DNA from: Brucella pituitosa
GTDB taxonomy: Bacteria; Pseudomonadota; Alphaproteobacteria; Rhizobiales; Rhizobiaceae
Reading direction: 5' to 3'
DNA length: 64,000 bases
Assembly: GCF_003049685.1 (NCBI RefSeq)
Contig: NZ_PYSY02000006.1
Location: forward strand, 1-64,000
Shown here: positions 44,560-53,831 of the stretch, in pieces
Layout of the letters: each line of letters begins with the position of its first letter
Numbering within the stretch: the first letter of the stretch is position 1
Made by a program: the position numbers and the translations under genes
The notes under the pieces: model-generated
What the model saw: the letters and a program-made list of their open reading frames with translations, nothing else
What the model was told of the DNA's origin: nothing
The model's database searches: none

Positions 44560-46116
44560 TTAGCTTGACGTCTTGAAGTTCCATGGAAGCAGGTCGTCGA
44601 GGCAGCTTTGGGGGTGTCCGGCTGCGATGGCAGTGAGTGTTGCTTTGAGATAAGCAAAGGGTTCGACATCGTTGATTTTGCAGGTTTCGATCAGCGAAGC
44701 GATGCGGCCCCAAGCGATGCCGCCTTCGTCGTGACCTGCAAAGAGCGCGTTCTTGCGATTGAGAGCGATAGGCCGGATGAGGTTTTCAACCCTGTTGGAG
44801 TCGATCTCTACGCGACCATCCGTTAAGAAGGTTTGCAGGCCTTCCCATTGGTTATGGATATAGGTGAGCTTCTCTCCCAGACGAGATTTGGCGGATACGT
44901 TGCAACGCTGTGTCTGAAGCCATTCACCGAAGGCGACTACCAAAGGCGTGGTGCGGGTCTGGCGTGCGGACAGGCGCTGGCCGGGTGAGATGCCGCGTAT
45001 ATCAGCCTCGATAGCGTAGAACTCCGCAATCCGGCGCAGGGCTTCGGCGGCGATCTCAGAGCCGTCGCGGTCGAAGACCTCCTTCAGCTTGCGCCTTGCA
45101 TGCGCCCAGCAATGGGCCATCCGAATGGGACTACCGCCCTTTCGAGAAGGTTTGGTCAGCCGATTGTACCCCTGATAGCCATCGACCTGCAGAATGCCGT
45201 CAAAACCGCTCAGGAAGACTTCGGCATTCTCGCCCGCGCGACCTGTGGCGTAGAAATAGACTACACCCGGCGGGTCCTCGCCGCCCCATGACCTGTCATC
45301 GCGGGCCAGTGCCCACAAATATCCGGTCTTCGTTGTCCCACGCCCCGGATCCAGCACCGGGGCGGTGGTTTCATCCATAAACAGCTTGCCAGACCGCTTC
45401 AGATGAACGGCTAGTCGGTCGACCATCGGTTTCAGGTGGAACGCAGCCTTGCCGACCCAATCAGCCAGAACGGCGCGGTGCAGATCAAGGCCTGCCCGTG
45501 CCAGTATCTGGCTCTGGCGATACAATGGCAAATGATCCGCATACTTGCTGACCAGGACATGGGCCAGCGTTGCTTCCGTGGGCAGACCACCGGTGATCAG
45601 GTGCGCCGGAGCAAGTGCTTGAGTCACCCCGTCGGTGCAAATCCGGCAGGCATATTTCGGGCGGACAGTAACGATGACGCGTAACTGCGCCGGCACGATG
45701 TCGAGACGCTCGCTGCGATCTTCACCGATCTTGTGCATCACACCACACCCGCAGGGGCAAATCAGGCTGTCCGGTTCGATAATCTCTTCAATACGCGGCA
45801 ATGTAGCAGGCAAATTGCCAATGGTGCGCCTGGGAGCTGGCCTCGTCGTTCCGTCACTAGCTTTGTTGGAGCGCGCTTCTTTCTCTGCCTCGACTTCCGC
45901 GAGCGCGATGGACAGATCCTCGAATGCTAACTGCCGCTCGTCTACTGACAGCTTTTCAGACCGTTTTCTATGCAAAGCGTGGTTGAGTTCGGCGATCAGA
46001 TGCTCTTGCCGCCGGGTGATATCCTTCAGCACCGCAACCTCTTCCATCAATGCCAGAACCGCCGCGCGTTGCGCGTCAGGAATGGCGGAAAGATCAAGGT
46101 CGGGAGTAATCTGCAT
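44560..46116 (-). CDS. tnpC: IS66 TnpC transposase
   Basis: 518 residues, full length. N-terminal coiled coil (LMEEVAVLKDITRRQEHLIA), zinc-binding CPCGCGVMHKIGEDRSERLD and RPKYACRICTDGV, then the DDE core: LFMDETTAPVLDPG, DGILQVDGYQGY and the IEIDSNRVENLIRPIALNRKN-type end with the Glu. It catalyses IS66 transposition together with TnpA and TnpB; since TnpB is broken, this copy may depend on another element. Confidence 0.93.
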   Translation of the reverse strand: MQITPDLDLSAIPDAQRAAVLALMEEVAVLKDITRRQEHLIAELNHALHRKRSEKLSVDERQLAFEDLSIALAEVEAEKEARSNKASDGTTRPAPRRTIGNLPATLPRIEEIIEPDSLICPCGCGVMHKIGEDRSERLDIVPAQLRVIVTVRPKYACRICTDGVTQALAPAHLITGGLPTEATLAHVLVSKYADHLPLYRQSQILARAGLDLHRAVLADWVGKAAFHLKPMVDRLAVHLKRSGKLFMDETTAPVLDPGRGTTKTGYLWALARDDRSWGGEDPPGVVYFYATGRAGENAEVFLSGFDGILQVDGYQGYNRLTKPSRKGGSPIRMAHCWAHARRKLKEVFDRDGSEIAAEALRRIAEFYAIEADIRGISPGQRLSARQTRTTPLVVAFGEWLQTQRCNVSAKSRLGEKLTYIHNQWEGLQTFLTDGRVEIDSNRVENLIRPIALNRKNALFAGHDEGGIAWGRIASLIETCKINDVEPFAYLKATLTAIAAGHPQSCLDDLLPWNFKTSS

Positions 46117-46462
46117 AGGCCAAAGATACCATCAGAACCCCGTAAAAACACGTAAATCCAGATACTTGATTCATTCTGCCGCAGCTGGCGTTCTGGCTTC
46201 CAGAGCCTTGACTTTGCGCCAGTCGAGCCCGGAAAAAAGCGCCTCGAACTGCGCATGGTTCAACGTCATCAATCCGACTCTGACCGCAGGCCAGGTGAAG
46301 CTCGTATCCTCCAGCCGTTTGTAAGCCATCACCAGCCCGGTACCGTCCCAATATAGCAGCTTCAACCGATCCGCCCGGCGTGAACGGAACACAAATACGG
46401 TACCCGTGAATGGGTTCTCACGCAGAACCGATGATACGAGTGCCGCTAACCCGTCATGCCCC

Positions 46463-46494
46463 TTACGGTTATGAGGAGCTCCACATAACCGTAA
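46463..46494. repeat. 32-bp near-perfect palindrome at the left RIT end
   Basis: TTACGGTTATG and CATAACCGTAA are exact complementary arms around AGGAGCTCCA; only one symmetric base pair breaks the dyad. This looks like a tyrosine recombinase core site: two 11-bp arms and a 10-bp spacer. Confidence 0.8.
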
Positions 46495-46524
46495 TTATGC
46501 GCTGACGATAACTATGCGGAGTCG
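46489..46524. repeat. 36-bp terminal inverted repeat of RIT (left arm)
   Basis: Exact reverse complement of 49831-49866; begins CCGTAATTATGCGC and ends TGCGGAGTCG. A second, subterminal pair CTCCACATAAC(T/C)ATGC lies at 46590-46605 and (inverted) 49771-49786. Confidence 0.93.
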
Positions 46525-46642
46525 TCATTGCCAGTTTATGGATTGTGTTGTCTGCGCAGATACTTAGATAAATTGAACACGCGCGAACGCTCCACATAAC
46601 TATGCTCCCTCCCTATGAGTTCACTTGTGAGGAGAGCGTAGT

Positions 46643-47875
46643 ATGATGGATGCCAATAATCGTAATCACCGGTTCCTCGATCCCGGACCGTTTTCGTCGT
46701 GGATCGATCGGTTCGCGGAAGAGCTTGCCGCTCAGAGATATGCGCCGCTGACCATTGAGGGCTACACAGCGTCGGCTCGTCATTTCGCAGCTTGGCTCTG
46801 CAAAGCGGGCATCTCGATCGACGTTATCGATGATAATATCGTTCGTAGCTTTGCCGAACATCGGTGTCGATGTCCCGGTGGGCGGGAGTGGCCGCGGATT
46901 TCGCCAAAATACTCGCGTCGTGTCCGGAGGTTTGTTTTTTTCCTGCAAAGAGCAGGTGTCGTATGCCCACCTTTGAAGATCGCGTCGCCATATCCCTTGC
47001 TTGATGGATATCAGAGCTGGTTGCGCATCCACCGAGGACTGGCGGAACGAACGATCACCCGTCACCTTCGCGACCTCCATAAGCTGTTGCCGTTGCTCGG
47101 CACAGCGACCCTCGACTATGATGCTAGCCTGATCCGTGATGTCGTCCGAGAGTGGCGCGAGCGCACCGGGCCGGCTGATCTGAGGACCCTAACAAGCGCC
47201 TTGCGTAGTTATCTTCGCTACCTCGCGGGTGCTGGCTTGTGCCGCCCCAACCTTGATCACGCCATTCCGCCGGTATTGCAGTGGCGCCTTTCGTCGTTGC
47301 CGCGGTATCTGGCAGCCGCCGACGTCGAACGCGTCATTGCATCATGCGATCGACTGGCTAAAGGCCGCCTGCGGGACCGTGCAGTGCTGCTCCTGCTGGC
47401 TCGTCTGGGACTGCGGGCCGGGGACGTGGCAGGATTGAGGCTCGACGATATCGAATGGACGTCTGGTATGCTGCGCCTGAGCGGCAAAGCGCGCCGACAA
47501 GTCCGGCTGCCATTACCGCAAGACGTCGGCGATGCACTTCTAGCATACATTGAGCAGGAACGGCCGTGCGTTCCTCAAGAGGCGGTTTTTCTTACAATGA
47601 TTGCCCCCTACCGGTCGTTTGCGCATTCCGGTCATGTCTCCACGATCGTGGCGCTGGCGCTAAAACGTGCGGGCATTTCCGATTCTCCGTCGTCTGGAGC
47701 GTGCTTGCTGCGCCACTCCGCGGCAACCTCAATGCTCCGTTCGGGCGCCACACTCGAAGCTATTGGCGCGGTGTTGCGCCACCGTTCGCTCGATATGACC
47801 GCACATTACGCTAAGGTCGATGTCGCGATGCTGGAGCAGGTTGCCCAGCCCTGGCCAGGAGAGCTCCCATGCTGA
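46643..47875 (+). CDS. RIT tyrosine recombinase 1
   Basis: 410 residues, the first of the trio. The core-binding domain is near 20-190 (YAPLTIEGYTASARHFAAWL). Catalytic signs: LARLGLRAGDVAGLRLDDIE (Arg), CLLRHSAATSMLRSGA (H-x-x-R position altered to L-L-R-H) and HRSLDMTAHYAKVD with the Tyr. Overlaps the next gene by seven bases. Confidence 0.88.
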   Translation: MMDANNRNHRFLDPGPFSSWIDRFAEELAAQRYAPLTIEGYTASARHFAAWLCKAGISIDVIDDNIVRSFAEHRCRCPGGREWPRISPKYSRRVRRFVFFLQRAGVVCPPLKIASPYPLLDGYQSWLRIHRGLAERTITRHLRDLHKLLPLLGTATLDYDASLIRDVVREWRERTGPADLRTLTSALRSYLRYLAGAGLCRPNLDHAIPPVLQWRLSSLPRYLAAADVERVIASCDRLAKGRLRDRAVLLLLARLGLRAGDVAGLRLDDIEWTSGMLRLSGKARRQVRLPLPQDVGDALLAYIEQERPCVPQEAVFLTMIAPYRSFAHSGHVSTIVALALKRAGISDSPSSGACLLRHSAATSMLRSGATLEAIGAVLRHRSLDMTAHYAKVDVAMLEQVAQPWPGELPC

Positions 47876-48783
47876 GTGAACTCCTCGCCGATCATGTGGC
47901 GCTGCACCAGGCTCTGGGGTTCAAGTTTCGGACGCCAGGCATTCTATTGCGCAACTTCGTCGCGTTTGCCGAGCATCGCGGTGAGAACGTTATAACGACA
48001 GCAAGTGTGCACGAGTGGGCGCTACAGGCGCCTTCACGCGAACAACGTTGCAACCGCCTGTTGGCCGTCCGTCGTTTCGCGCTCTCGCTGCATGCTGAAG
48101 ATCCGCGCCACGAAGTTCCCTCTGCTGATCTTTTCGGTCGCGCCAGTTGCAAACGCCGCACGCCGTATATTTATAGTCCCGGAGAGATTAGGGGGTTGAT
48201 CGACGCCGCTCAGCGACTTGGCCCCGACAATACAATCCGATCTCTCACCTATGCTACTATGTTCGGGATGATTGCAGCGACCGGCATGCGTGTTTCGGAG
48301 GCGATCGCCATACGATTACCCGACGTGACAGACGACGGGTTGATCATTGCTCAGACTAAGTTCAAGAAGAGCCGGTTGCTGCCGCTACACACAACGACCC
48401 GACGCGCCTTGGACAGGTACCTCGCGACCCGCGTGAATGCTGCAAGTCAGAGCGATGCGCTTTTCATTTCGCATCAGGGAACGCCGCTCGCTTATCCGAC
48501 GGTAATAACAGTCTTCCTGCAGATCGTGCGATCAATCGGCTTGCGAGGCGCTGCAGGATCGCCAGGGCCGCGGATCCACGATCTTCGCCACACGTTCGCC
48601 GTCCGCTCTTTCGAACGCTGTGCGCACGATTCCAAGGCGGTGGCGCGGCATATTACTGCTCTGAGCGCCTATTTGGGACATGCCCATGTGACCGATACAT
48701 ACTGGTATCTTCAGTCAACGCCGGAACTGATGGCGCATATGTCGGCAGCCGGCGAGGCATTGCATCGAGGAGTAACAGCATGA
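47869..48783 (+). CDS. RIT tyrosine recombinase 2
   Basis: 304 residues, the second of the trio. ATGMRVSEAIAIRLPDV holds the first Arg, IHDLRHTFAVRSF the HxxR box and YLGHAHVTDTYWYLQSTPEL the His and nucleophile Tyr. Overlaps the third gene by four bases (ATGA). Confidence 0.9.
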   Translation: MLSELLADHVALHQALGFKFRTPGILLRNFVAFAEHRGENVITTASVHEWALQAPSREQRCNRLLAVRRFALSLHAEDPRHEVPSADLFGRASCKRRTPYIYSPGEIRGLIDAAQRLGPDNTIRSLTYATMFGMIAATGMRVSEAIAIRLPDVTDDGLIIAQTKFKKSRLLPLHTTTRRALDRYLATRVNAASQSDALFISHQGTPLAYPTVITVFLQIVRSIGLRGAAGSPGPRIHDLRHTFAVRSFERCAHDSKAVARHITALSAYLGHAHVTDTYWYLQSTPELMAHMSAAGEALHRGVTA

Positions 48784-49769
48784 CCCAGCTTGCCCAGCAC
48801 CTCACCGCTTTCCTGCGAGAGCATCTTCCCCGGGAACGACGCGCAAGCGTTCACACTTGCGATGCTTATGCCTATAGCTTCCAACTGCTGGTGACGTTCG
48901 CCGCAGGAAGATTAAGCAAGCGACCGTGTCTGCTACAGATCGAAGATATCGACGTACCGATAATTCTCGCCTTTCTCGAGCACATCGAAGAAACGCGCGG
49001 CAATAAGGCCCGATCGCGCAACGCCAGGCTGGCTGCTGTGAAGTCCTTCTTCCGCTATCTTGAACATCGAGCACCCGCGGTGCTGGATCAGGCTCTTCGG
49101 GTGCACGCCATTCCGATGAAGAAGATTGACGAGGCGCTCGTCACTTCGCTTTCGCGTACCGAAGTGCAAGCGCTGCTCAATGCTCCGGATGGGCGAACCT
49201 CCTCAGGCATTTGCGATCGGGCCATGTTACATCTGGCTTTTGCTGGCGGGCTGCGCGTGTCCGAACTCGTCGGTCTCACCCTCGAACAATTCGACGGGCG
49301 GCCACCGGCTAGCATCCGTATCATCGGCAAAGGAAGACGCGAGCGCGTGCTTCCGCTCTGGCAGGAGACTGCCGCCGCAATCCGCGCCTGGATCGCGGTT
49401 AGACCGAAGGATGGCGACACGGCACTCTTCCTGAATAACGCTGGCAGGATGATGACGCGCTCCGGTTTCGAATACATCCTCGAAAAGCACGCCGTCGCTG
49501 CTGTCAGCGTCGCGCCCACGCTGGCGACGAGGTCGATATCGCCCCATGTGCTGCGCCACAGCTGCGCAATGCACATGCTTCAGGCAACGCGCGACATTCG
49601 CAAAGTAGCGCTGTGGCTGGGTCACACCTCTCTCCAGAGTACCGAGATCTACCTGCGCGCTGATCCGAGCGAAAAACTCGAGATGCTCGACGCTTTGGTG
49701 CCGCTTGGTATCAAGCCAGGCAAATTCCGCCCGCCGGATCAACTAATCGCTATGCTTGCTAAGCGATAG
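48780..49769 (+). CDS. RIT tyrosine recombinase 3
   Basis: 329 residues. FAGGLRVSELVGLTLEQFD (Arg), SPHVLRHSCAMHMLQAT (HxxRH box) and WLGHTSLQSTEIYLRAD (His, Tyr) form a complete catalytic set. A C-terminal tail of about 35 residues follows the Tyr. The three genes are coupled, so the proteins are probably made in equal amounts. Confidence 0.92.
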   Translation: MTQLAQHLTAFLREHLPRERRASVHTCDAYAYSFQLLVTFAAGRLSKRPCLLQIEDIDVPIILAFLEHIEETRGNKARSRNARLAAVKSFFRYLEHRAPAVLDQALRVHAIPMKKIDEALVTSLSRTEVQALLNAPDGRTSSGICDRAMLHLAFAGGLRVSELVGLTLEQFDGRPPASIRIIGKGRRERVLPLWQETAAAIRAWIAVRPKDGDTALFLNNAGRMMTRSGFEYILEKHAVAAVSVAPTLATRSISPHVLRHSCAMHMLQATRDIRKVALWLGHTSLQSTEIYLRADPSEKLEMLDALVPLGIKPGKFRPPDQLIAMLAKR

Positions 49770-49830
49770 CGCATGGTTATGTGGAGTCGATGGATGTAGA
49801 AATGCCGACCGCTGCGCCAATCGGCGTCTC

Positions 49831-49866
49831 CGACTCCGCATAGTTATCGTCAGCGCATAATTACGG
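49831..49866. repeat. 36-bp terminal inverted repeat of RIT (right arm)
   Basis: Perfect complement of 46489-46524. Its last six bases TTACGG coincide with the junction to tnpB. Confidence 0.93.
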
Positions 49867-49918
49867 AAGTCGATGGACTTCGTCGCAACCATGATCCGTA
49901 CCCGGTTGGAAGGAAATA

Positions 49919-50308
49919 TCATGGGCAGTTAGCCAAGGCGTGCACCACCGATGCGATCCGATCCGCCGAAGCGCCAGCCTCCAGACGAATGACCACTGCG
50001 CCCGCGACTATTTCCGGACGTGAGGGAACATCAACATCAATGCACGCTGCCTGAGTGGTCGACCCAACCATTAAGGTTGCAAACTCCACCGGACCCTCTG
50101 GCGCAGGCAACACCAGCTGCCCCTTTTTTGCAAGAGTCCGCCACGTCGATACATGATTTGCAGGCAAACCGTGCCGACGTGCAACAGAACTCACCGTAGC
50201 GCCAGGCAGCAGCGTTTCTGCTACAATCCGCGCCTTCACCTCATCCGGCCACTTTCGGTTCCCGCGGCTTCTGCCACCAACTCGCAGAACCTCCAATGTA
50301 GTATCCAT
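49919..50308 (-). CDS. tnpA: IS66 TnpA
   Basis: 129 residues. The HTH segment RKWPDEVKARIVAETLLPGA and VSSVARRHGLPANHVSTWR matches IS66 OrfA/TnpA. Intact; the stop overlaps the split tnpB start. Confidence 0.92.
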   Translation of the reverse strand: MDTTLEVLRVGGRSRGNRKWPDEVKARIVAETLLPGATVSSVARRHGLPANHVSTWRTLAKKGQLVLPAPEGPVEFATLMVGSTTQAACIDVDVPSRPEIVAGAVVIRLEAGASADRIASVVHALANCP

Positions 50309-50392
50309 GGAGAAACTCCGTCCTGATCATCTCAAAAGTCTAATGAGACAATTAGAACTGTAATTGGAAGGTGGGGACTAGCGTACGCTTAC

Positions 50393-50400
50393 TATCATAG
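50393..50400. repeat. IS66 target-site duplication, right copy
   Basis: TATCATAG, identical to 44523-44530, directly after the IS66 right end CGCTTAC. Confidence 0.9.
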
Positions 50401-51269
50401 TGTTGTTGCCGACAACATCAGCAAAGACCGCAGAACGCGGTTGCGCAAGCTCAGACGTTACCAGAGCTGCGCAAGTTCGTCATTGAACAATTGGAAGCAC
50501 ACTGGTCACCAGAGCAGATCTGCGGCCGACTGATTAGCCATGGTCTGAGCGCGATACGTCTATGCGCAGAAACGATCTATCGCTTCATTTACTCAAAGGA
50601 AGAATATGGGTTAAAGCTGTATGAGCATCTGGCCGAGATGCGCACAAAGCGCTGCCCACGCGGCACCAGAAGATCGCGCAGCTCCCGCATTCCAGAAGCG
50701 TTTCGCATTCATCAACGTCCTGATTTTATTGGCAATCGTCTGCAATTCGGCAATTGGGAGGGTGATTTGATCATCTTTGATCGTGACCTCGGAGAAGCCA
50801 ATGTCATGACACTTGTTGAACGCAAAAGTCGTTACTGCGTCATCATTAAAAACAGCAGTCGGCACTCAAAGCCTATCATGAACAAAATCATTCAGGCCTT
50901 TGCAGCGCTGCCTTATCATGCACGCCGCAGTTTTACCTTTGATCGTGGTTCCGAGTTTATGGGTTATAGGGCTTTGGAGGATGGAATGGGGCAAGAAGCT
51001 GGTTTTGTGATCCCAACTCACCCTGGCCAAAAGGCCCTATTGAGAACATCAACAAGCGCATCCGACGGTATTTACCCAGCAATACGGATCTGGCGCAGGT
51101 CAGCCAGGCTCAGTTAGCCGCCCTCGCCCATAAGCTCAATGCGACCCCGCGCAAGTGTCTTGGATTTAAGACACCCGCAGAGGTGTTTGATAAACTTTTG
51201 CAGGAAGCAGCTTAATCAGATACCCTCACCGCCGGCATGATGCAGTTGGGGTAGCTTTTCCATGGCTAT

Positions 51270-51632
51270 CTAAATAGGTTTATGAGTCGTATGCAGAGCA
51301 ATCCATTCAATCAGCTTTTCTTGCTCGCATCTTTGTATGAAAAGTGTGTACTTTCCAAAAATTCGAACAATGTCGTTGTAATTTAGGTTTGCGATGCAGC
51401 CCTGATGTTCCTGCGCACCGACAGGTAGCCAACAAATCGCAATTTGGATAGCGCGCTCGTCGTTGTCGGATTCTAGGAAATCGATATAAATTTCACCGTC
51501 TTCTATACCGATTTCTTCACATTTGCATTTGGAAGGCTTAATAATTAGTACATTGCCCTTACGTAATGCATACTGGATAGTATTCGGGTTTATTTCGGAT
51601 TTTTTTAATTTGGCTCTCGGTCTGCTTTTCAC
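51270..51632 (-). CDS. hypothetical protein
   Basis: 120 residues, basic N-terminus (KSRPRAKLKKSEINPN), then a small mixed fold with YALRKGNVLIIKPSKCKCEE and YTLFIQRCEQEKLIEWIAL. Not recognised. AT-rich and lodged between mobile elements, so likely foreign. Confidence 0.45.
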   Translation of the reverse strand: MKSRPRAKLKKSEINPNTIQYALRKGNVLIIKPSKCKCEEIGIEDGEIYIDFLESDNDERAIQIAICWLPVGAQEHQGCIANLNYNDIVRIFGKYTLFIQRCEQEKLIEWIALHTTHKPI

Positions 51633-52384
51633 TTGTTAATTACCTCGTAGAAAATCACGGAACAACAATGACAAAATTTTGGATAAAGAGTAAATGTAAT
51701 GAATAATCTGTATTGTCAAATATTTTCATAAAAATTAGTCAGTTTGCAACGATTGTAACCTCAGTCCAATGGAAGAAGTTTAATTAAATAGTTGATTTAT
51801 AGTTTTGTAAGGTGTGTACATTAAAGTAAAGGAGTAAATGTTATTATGCGATACTTCTAAATGGAAATATGGAAGTTTAATGAGTTTAAATGAATATTTG
51901 TATAAAAGACGTAATAGTTTTTATTAATATTATATCATGAATTATACTTGTTGAAATTTTAATAAATATTTTGATATCCGTTAACGAAAATTTCGGGAAC
52001 TTGAAGAGCCTATCTGCAAAAGATACCTGAATTTAATCGCAAGTTTGAAATCGCCATAGCTGCAAGGACTACAGAAGGGGTCGCTACAAGATTAGTTCAA
52101 AATTGTACGTTCTCATGAGCGATTTAGGTTTTCCGGCCGCGTTTAAATTACCCCGTTTTCACGAGGGTGGTCAACTTAGTAGCCTGTGCACGGTGCTGGA
52201 GATGACGAGCCGAACCGATGGTTATCATACTCTCATCCGCGGATTCTACCGCCTGACCATATTCGATGCGGGCTTGCCTCTCTCTAAGGACGGATGTTTA
52301 TCCCAACGTACGTCGAGGGTTCCCTGATCTCTGGTCGTCATCTTCAGCATACTGCACAGGCAGAAAAGTCTGGCAAGTTGCAGA
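51633..52384. other. AT-rich spacer and non-coding end of the IS110 element
   Basis: 51640-52000 is strikingly AT-rich with no gene. From about 52100 to 52384 the composition returns to normal; this stretch lies downstream of the IS110 transposase stop and should be the element's non-coding end. In the IS110 family one non-coding end encodes a structured guide (bridge) RNA; no structure was verified here. Confidence 0.45.
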
Positions 52385-53497
52385 TTACCTGGCTTGGATC
52401 GGTACGTGCCGCGCAATGTCCCAGATGAAGCCTGCAAGTTCACGTGCAACAGCTGTCAGAACACGAGGTTGCGGTTTTCCGGTTTTTGAAAGGTCCCGGT
52501 ATCTCTTGCATAAACGCGTCTGTGCCTTCCATCCGATATCTTTAATCTCCTGAGGTTGATGCTGGCAGCGCTTCAGGTATGGCTGTCCTTCTCGAGCCGG
52601 GTGGCGATATGACCAGCTTGCTTCAACCATCATGGTTCGAGCCAGCGCATTTCCCGTCTTCGTAATACGGCCGCGTCTGACTGTACTGCCGCTGGAATGT
52701 TCACTGGGTACCAGTCCCAGCCAGGCCATGAGCTGGCGGGGATTTTCGAAGCGACTGATATCGTCTATCTCCGCGGCCAGGGTCGCAGCGATAGTTGTGT
52801 TGACGCCGCGCAATGATCGCAGAGCATCGACCAGATCACCAAAGCGCCAGTCCTTTACCGCATCTTCAATGGCTTTATCCAATGTGGAAATACGCTCTTC
52901 AATCTGCCGAATAGTTCGCTTCAATTCCTCAAAAGCCAGTTGCTGGTGCGGAAAGCGGAATTTGCGCAAATCATTGATCCAGCGCCAATGCATTTTTGTC
53001 CAGTAGGTCGGTCGAGTGTAGCGAAGGCCATGTCGCAACAGGAAGCTTTGCAGTTGCTGTTTCGCAATCTTCAGCGCGTCCAGAGACTGTTTGCGGGTCC
53101 GGATCAGGTCTCGCATAGCTTCCTGTCCTTCATCCGGCGTCCAGACTGGGGTCAACTCGCCTGCTCGCCACAGTCGCGCCAGCATTTCGGCGTCTCGCCG
53201 ATCAGTCTTGATCCGATCACCAGTACGTCGTGGTATCATGGCCGGAGAGACGACAGCACAATCAAAACCAAGCTTCGTCAGCAATCGATGTAAACCATAT
53301 CCGCATGGACCGGCTTCATAGCAGAAGGTGGGATGCGTATTTGTTGCGACAAGGCGCTTGGTAAGACGCCGAACACTATCAGCGGTATTGTCGATCACAC
53401 CGTGAAAACGGATCTCCCCATTCCGCCCGTCATTTGCAATGGCAACAGCAATCGTATCAGCATGGACGTCGAGGCCTACATAAACTATTTTCTCCAT
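52385..53497 (-). CDS. IS110-family transposase
   Basis: 370 residues from ATG 53497 (MEKIVYVGLDVHADTIAVAI). The RuvC-like DEDD domain shows Asp in VGLDVHA, Glu in CYEAGPCGYGLHRLL, and Asp pair in IKTDRRDAEMLARLW. The C-terminal Transposase_20 domain has LRSLRGVNTTIAATLAAEID and FENPRQLMAWLGLVPSEHSS with the Ser. It is a recombinase guided by RNA in characterised relatives. Appears intact. Confidence 0.93.
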   Translation of the reverse strand: MEKIVYVGLDVHADTIAVAIANDGRNGEIRFHGVIDNTADSVRRLTKRLVATNTHPTFCYEAGPCGYGLHRLLTKLGFDCAVVSPAMIPRRTGDRIKTDRRDAEMLARLWRAGELTPVWTPDEGQEAMRDLIRTRKQSLDALKIAKQQLQSFLLRHGLRYTRPTYWTKMHWRWINDLRKFRFPHQQLAFEELKRTIRQIEERISTLDKAIEDAVKDWRFGDLVDALRSLRGVNTTIAATLAAEIDDISRFENPRQLMAWLGLVPSEHSSGSTVRRGRITKTGNALARTMMVEASWSYRHPAREGQPYLKRCQHQPQEIKDIGWKAQTRLCKRYRDLSKTGKPQPRVLTAVARELAGFIWDIARHVPIQAR

Positions 53498-53614
53498 GGT
53501 CGTTCCTTTCAAAACCAATATTGGCTCAACAAGGAAAACTTAGCGGCTTTGCCGCGAAAAATCGCTCATCTGGTCTTAGGTCGAACGAATAAGGAACGCG
53601 CTATTCTGCTGACT

Positions 53615-53831
53615 TCAAACGTTGCCGCCACATACGATCACCCAAAGCCTGCCATACTGCCTCGGAAGTTCACTTTCAGAAATTGCAGCCAAAGCCAACG
53701 CTCCCCTTGGCTCCGCCTTTATGCCAGTTTCATGGGCCATATGTGCTTGCGCTTCAATTACTCCCGCGTCTGATGCTGCAAGTGTACGGATCCCGATTTT
53801 CTGAAGAACGCTAAAAGCAAGAGATCCTATT
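53615..53831 (-). pseudogene. C-terminal fragment of a threonine/serine dehydratase-like PLP enzyme
   Basis: Open minus-strand frame reading LAFSVLQKIGIRTLAASDAG, AHETGIKAEPRGALALAAI and RLWVIVCGGNV then stop. The AEPxGA and GGN signatures mark the end of type II PLP dehydratases. It is cut at 53831 by the IS6 left terminus; no upstream portion is present. Confidence 0.65.

Larger units (their letters stand above)
46463..49866 (+). mobile_element. RIT (recombinase-in-trio) element
   Basis: About 3.4 kb with three overlapping tyrosine recombinase genes and long inverted repeats. It is flanked by TTACGG (46463-46468 and 49861-49866), one copy of which restores tnpB when the element is removed in thought. 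This matches the known RIT class, three recombinases acting together. Confidence 0.9.
46171..49922 (-). pseudogene. tnpB: IS66 TnpB, split by the RIT element
   Basis: The first 18 codons (IFPSNRVRIMVATKSIDF) are at 49922-49867 and the rest (KGHDGLAALVSSVL, NPFTGTVFVFRSRRADRLKL) at 46468-46171. Joining them at the TTACGG repeat restores a perfect 117-residue TnpB reading frame, proving the insertion point. The start overlaps the tnpA stop (ATGA). Confidence 0.9.
44531..50392 (-). mobile_element. IS66-family element carrying an inserted RIT element
   Basis: Begins GTAAGCGTTCGCT and ends (reverse strand) GTAAGCGTACGCT, imperfect inverted repeats of about 20 bp. It encodes tnpA, tnpB and tnpC on the minus strand. 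tnpB is split by the RIT element (46463-49866). Without that insert the element would be about 2.5 kb, normal for IS66. Confidence 0.9.
44346..51215 (+). pseudogene. IS30 transposase interrupted by IS66
   Basis: The N-terminal 61 codons (SQITLAERRRLFELKQLK; LMGRHRSTIYREIKRNSF) end at 44530. Reading resumes at 50393 through EAHWSPEQICGRLISHG and RRSFTFDRGSEF to PRKCLGFKTPAEVF, stop 51215. A second lesion lies at 50988-50991, where one G is missing from a G-run; the frame after it gives SWFCDPNSPW. The gene is therefore dead twice. Confidence 0.85.
44279..51258 (+). mobile_element. second IS30-family element, split by an IS66 insertion
   Basis: Left part 44279-44530 and right part 50393-51258. 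Terminal repeats resemble each other: AAACTGCAACATGCC near 44298 and CAACTGCATCATGCC (reverse strand) near 51232-51246. The two parts share the duplicated octamer at the split. Outer ends are approximate. Confidence 0.65.

Noticed and set aside
52246-52449. Minus-strand frame overlapping the end of the IS110 transposase
   Set aside because: Out of frame with the transposase and located in the non-coding end of the element.
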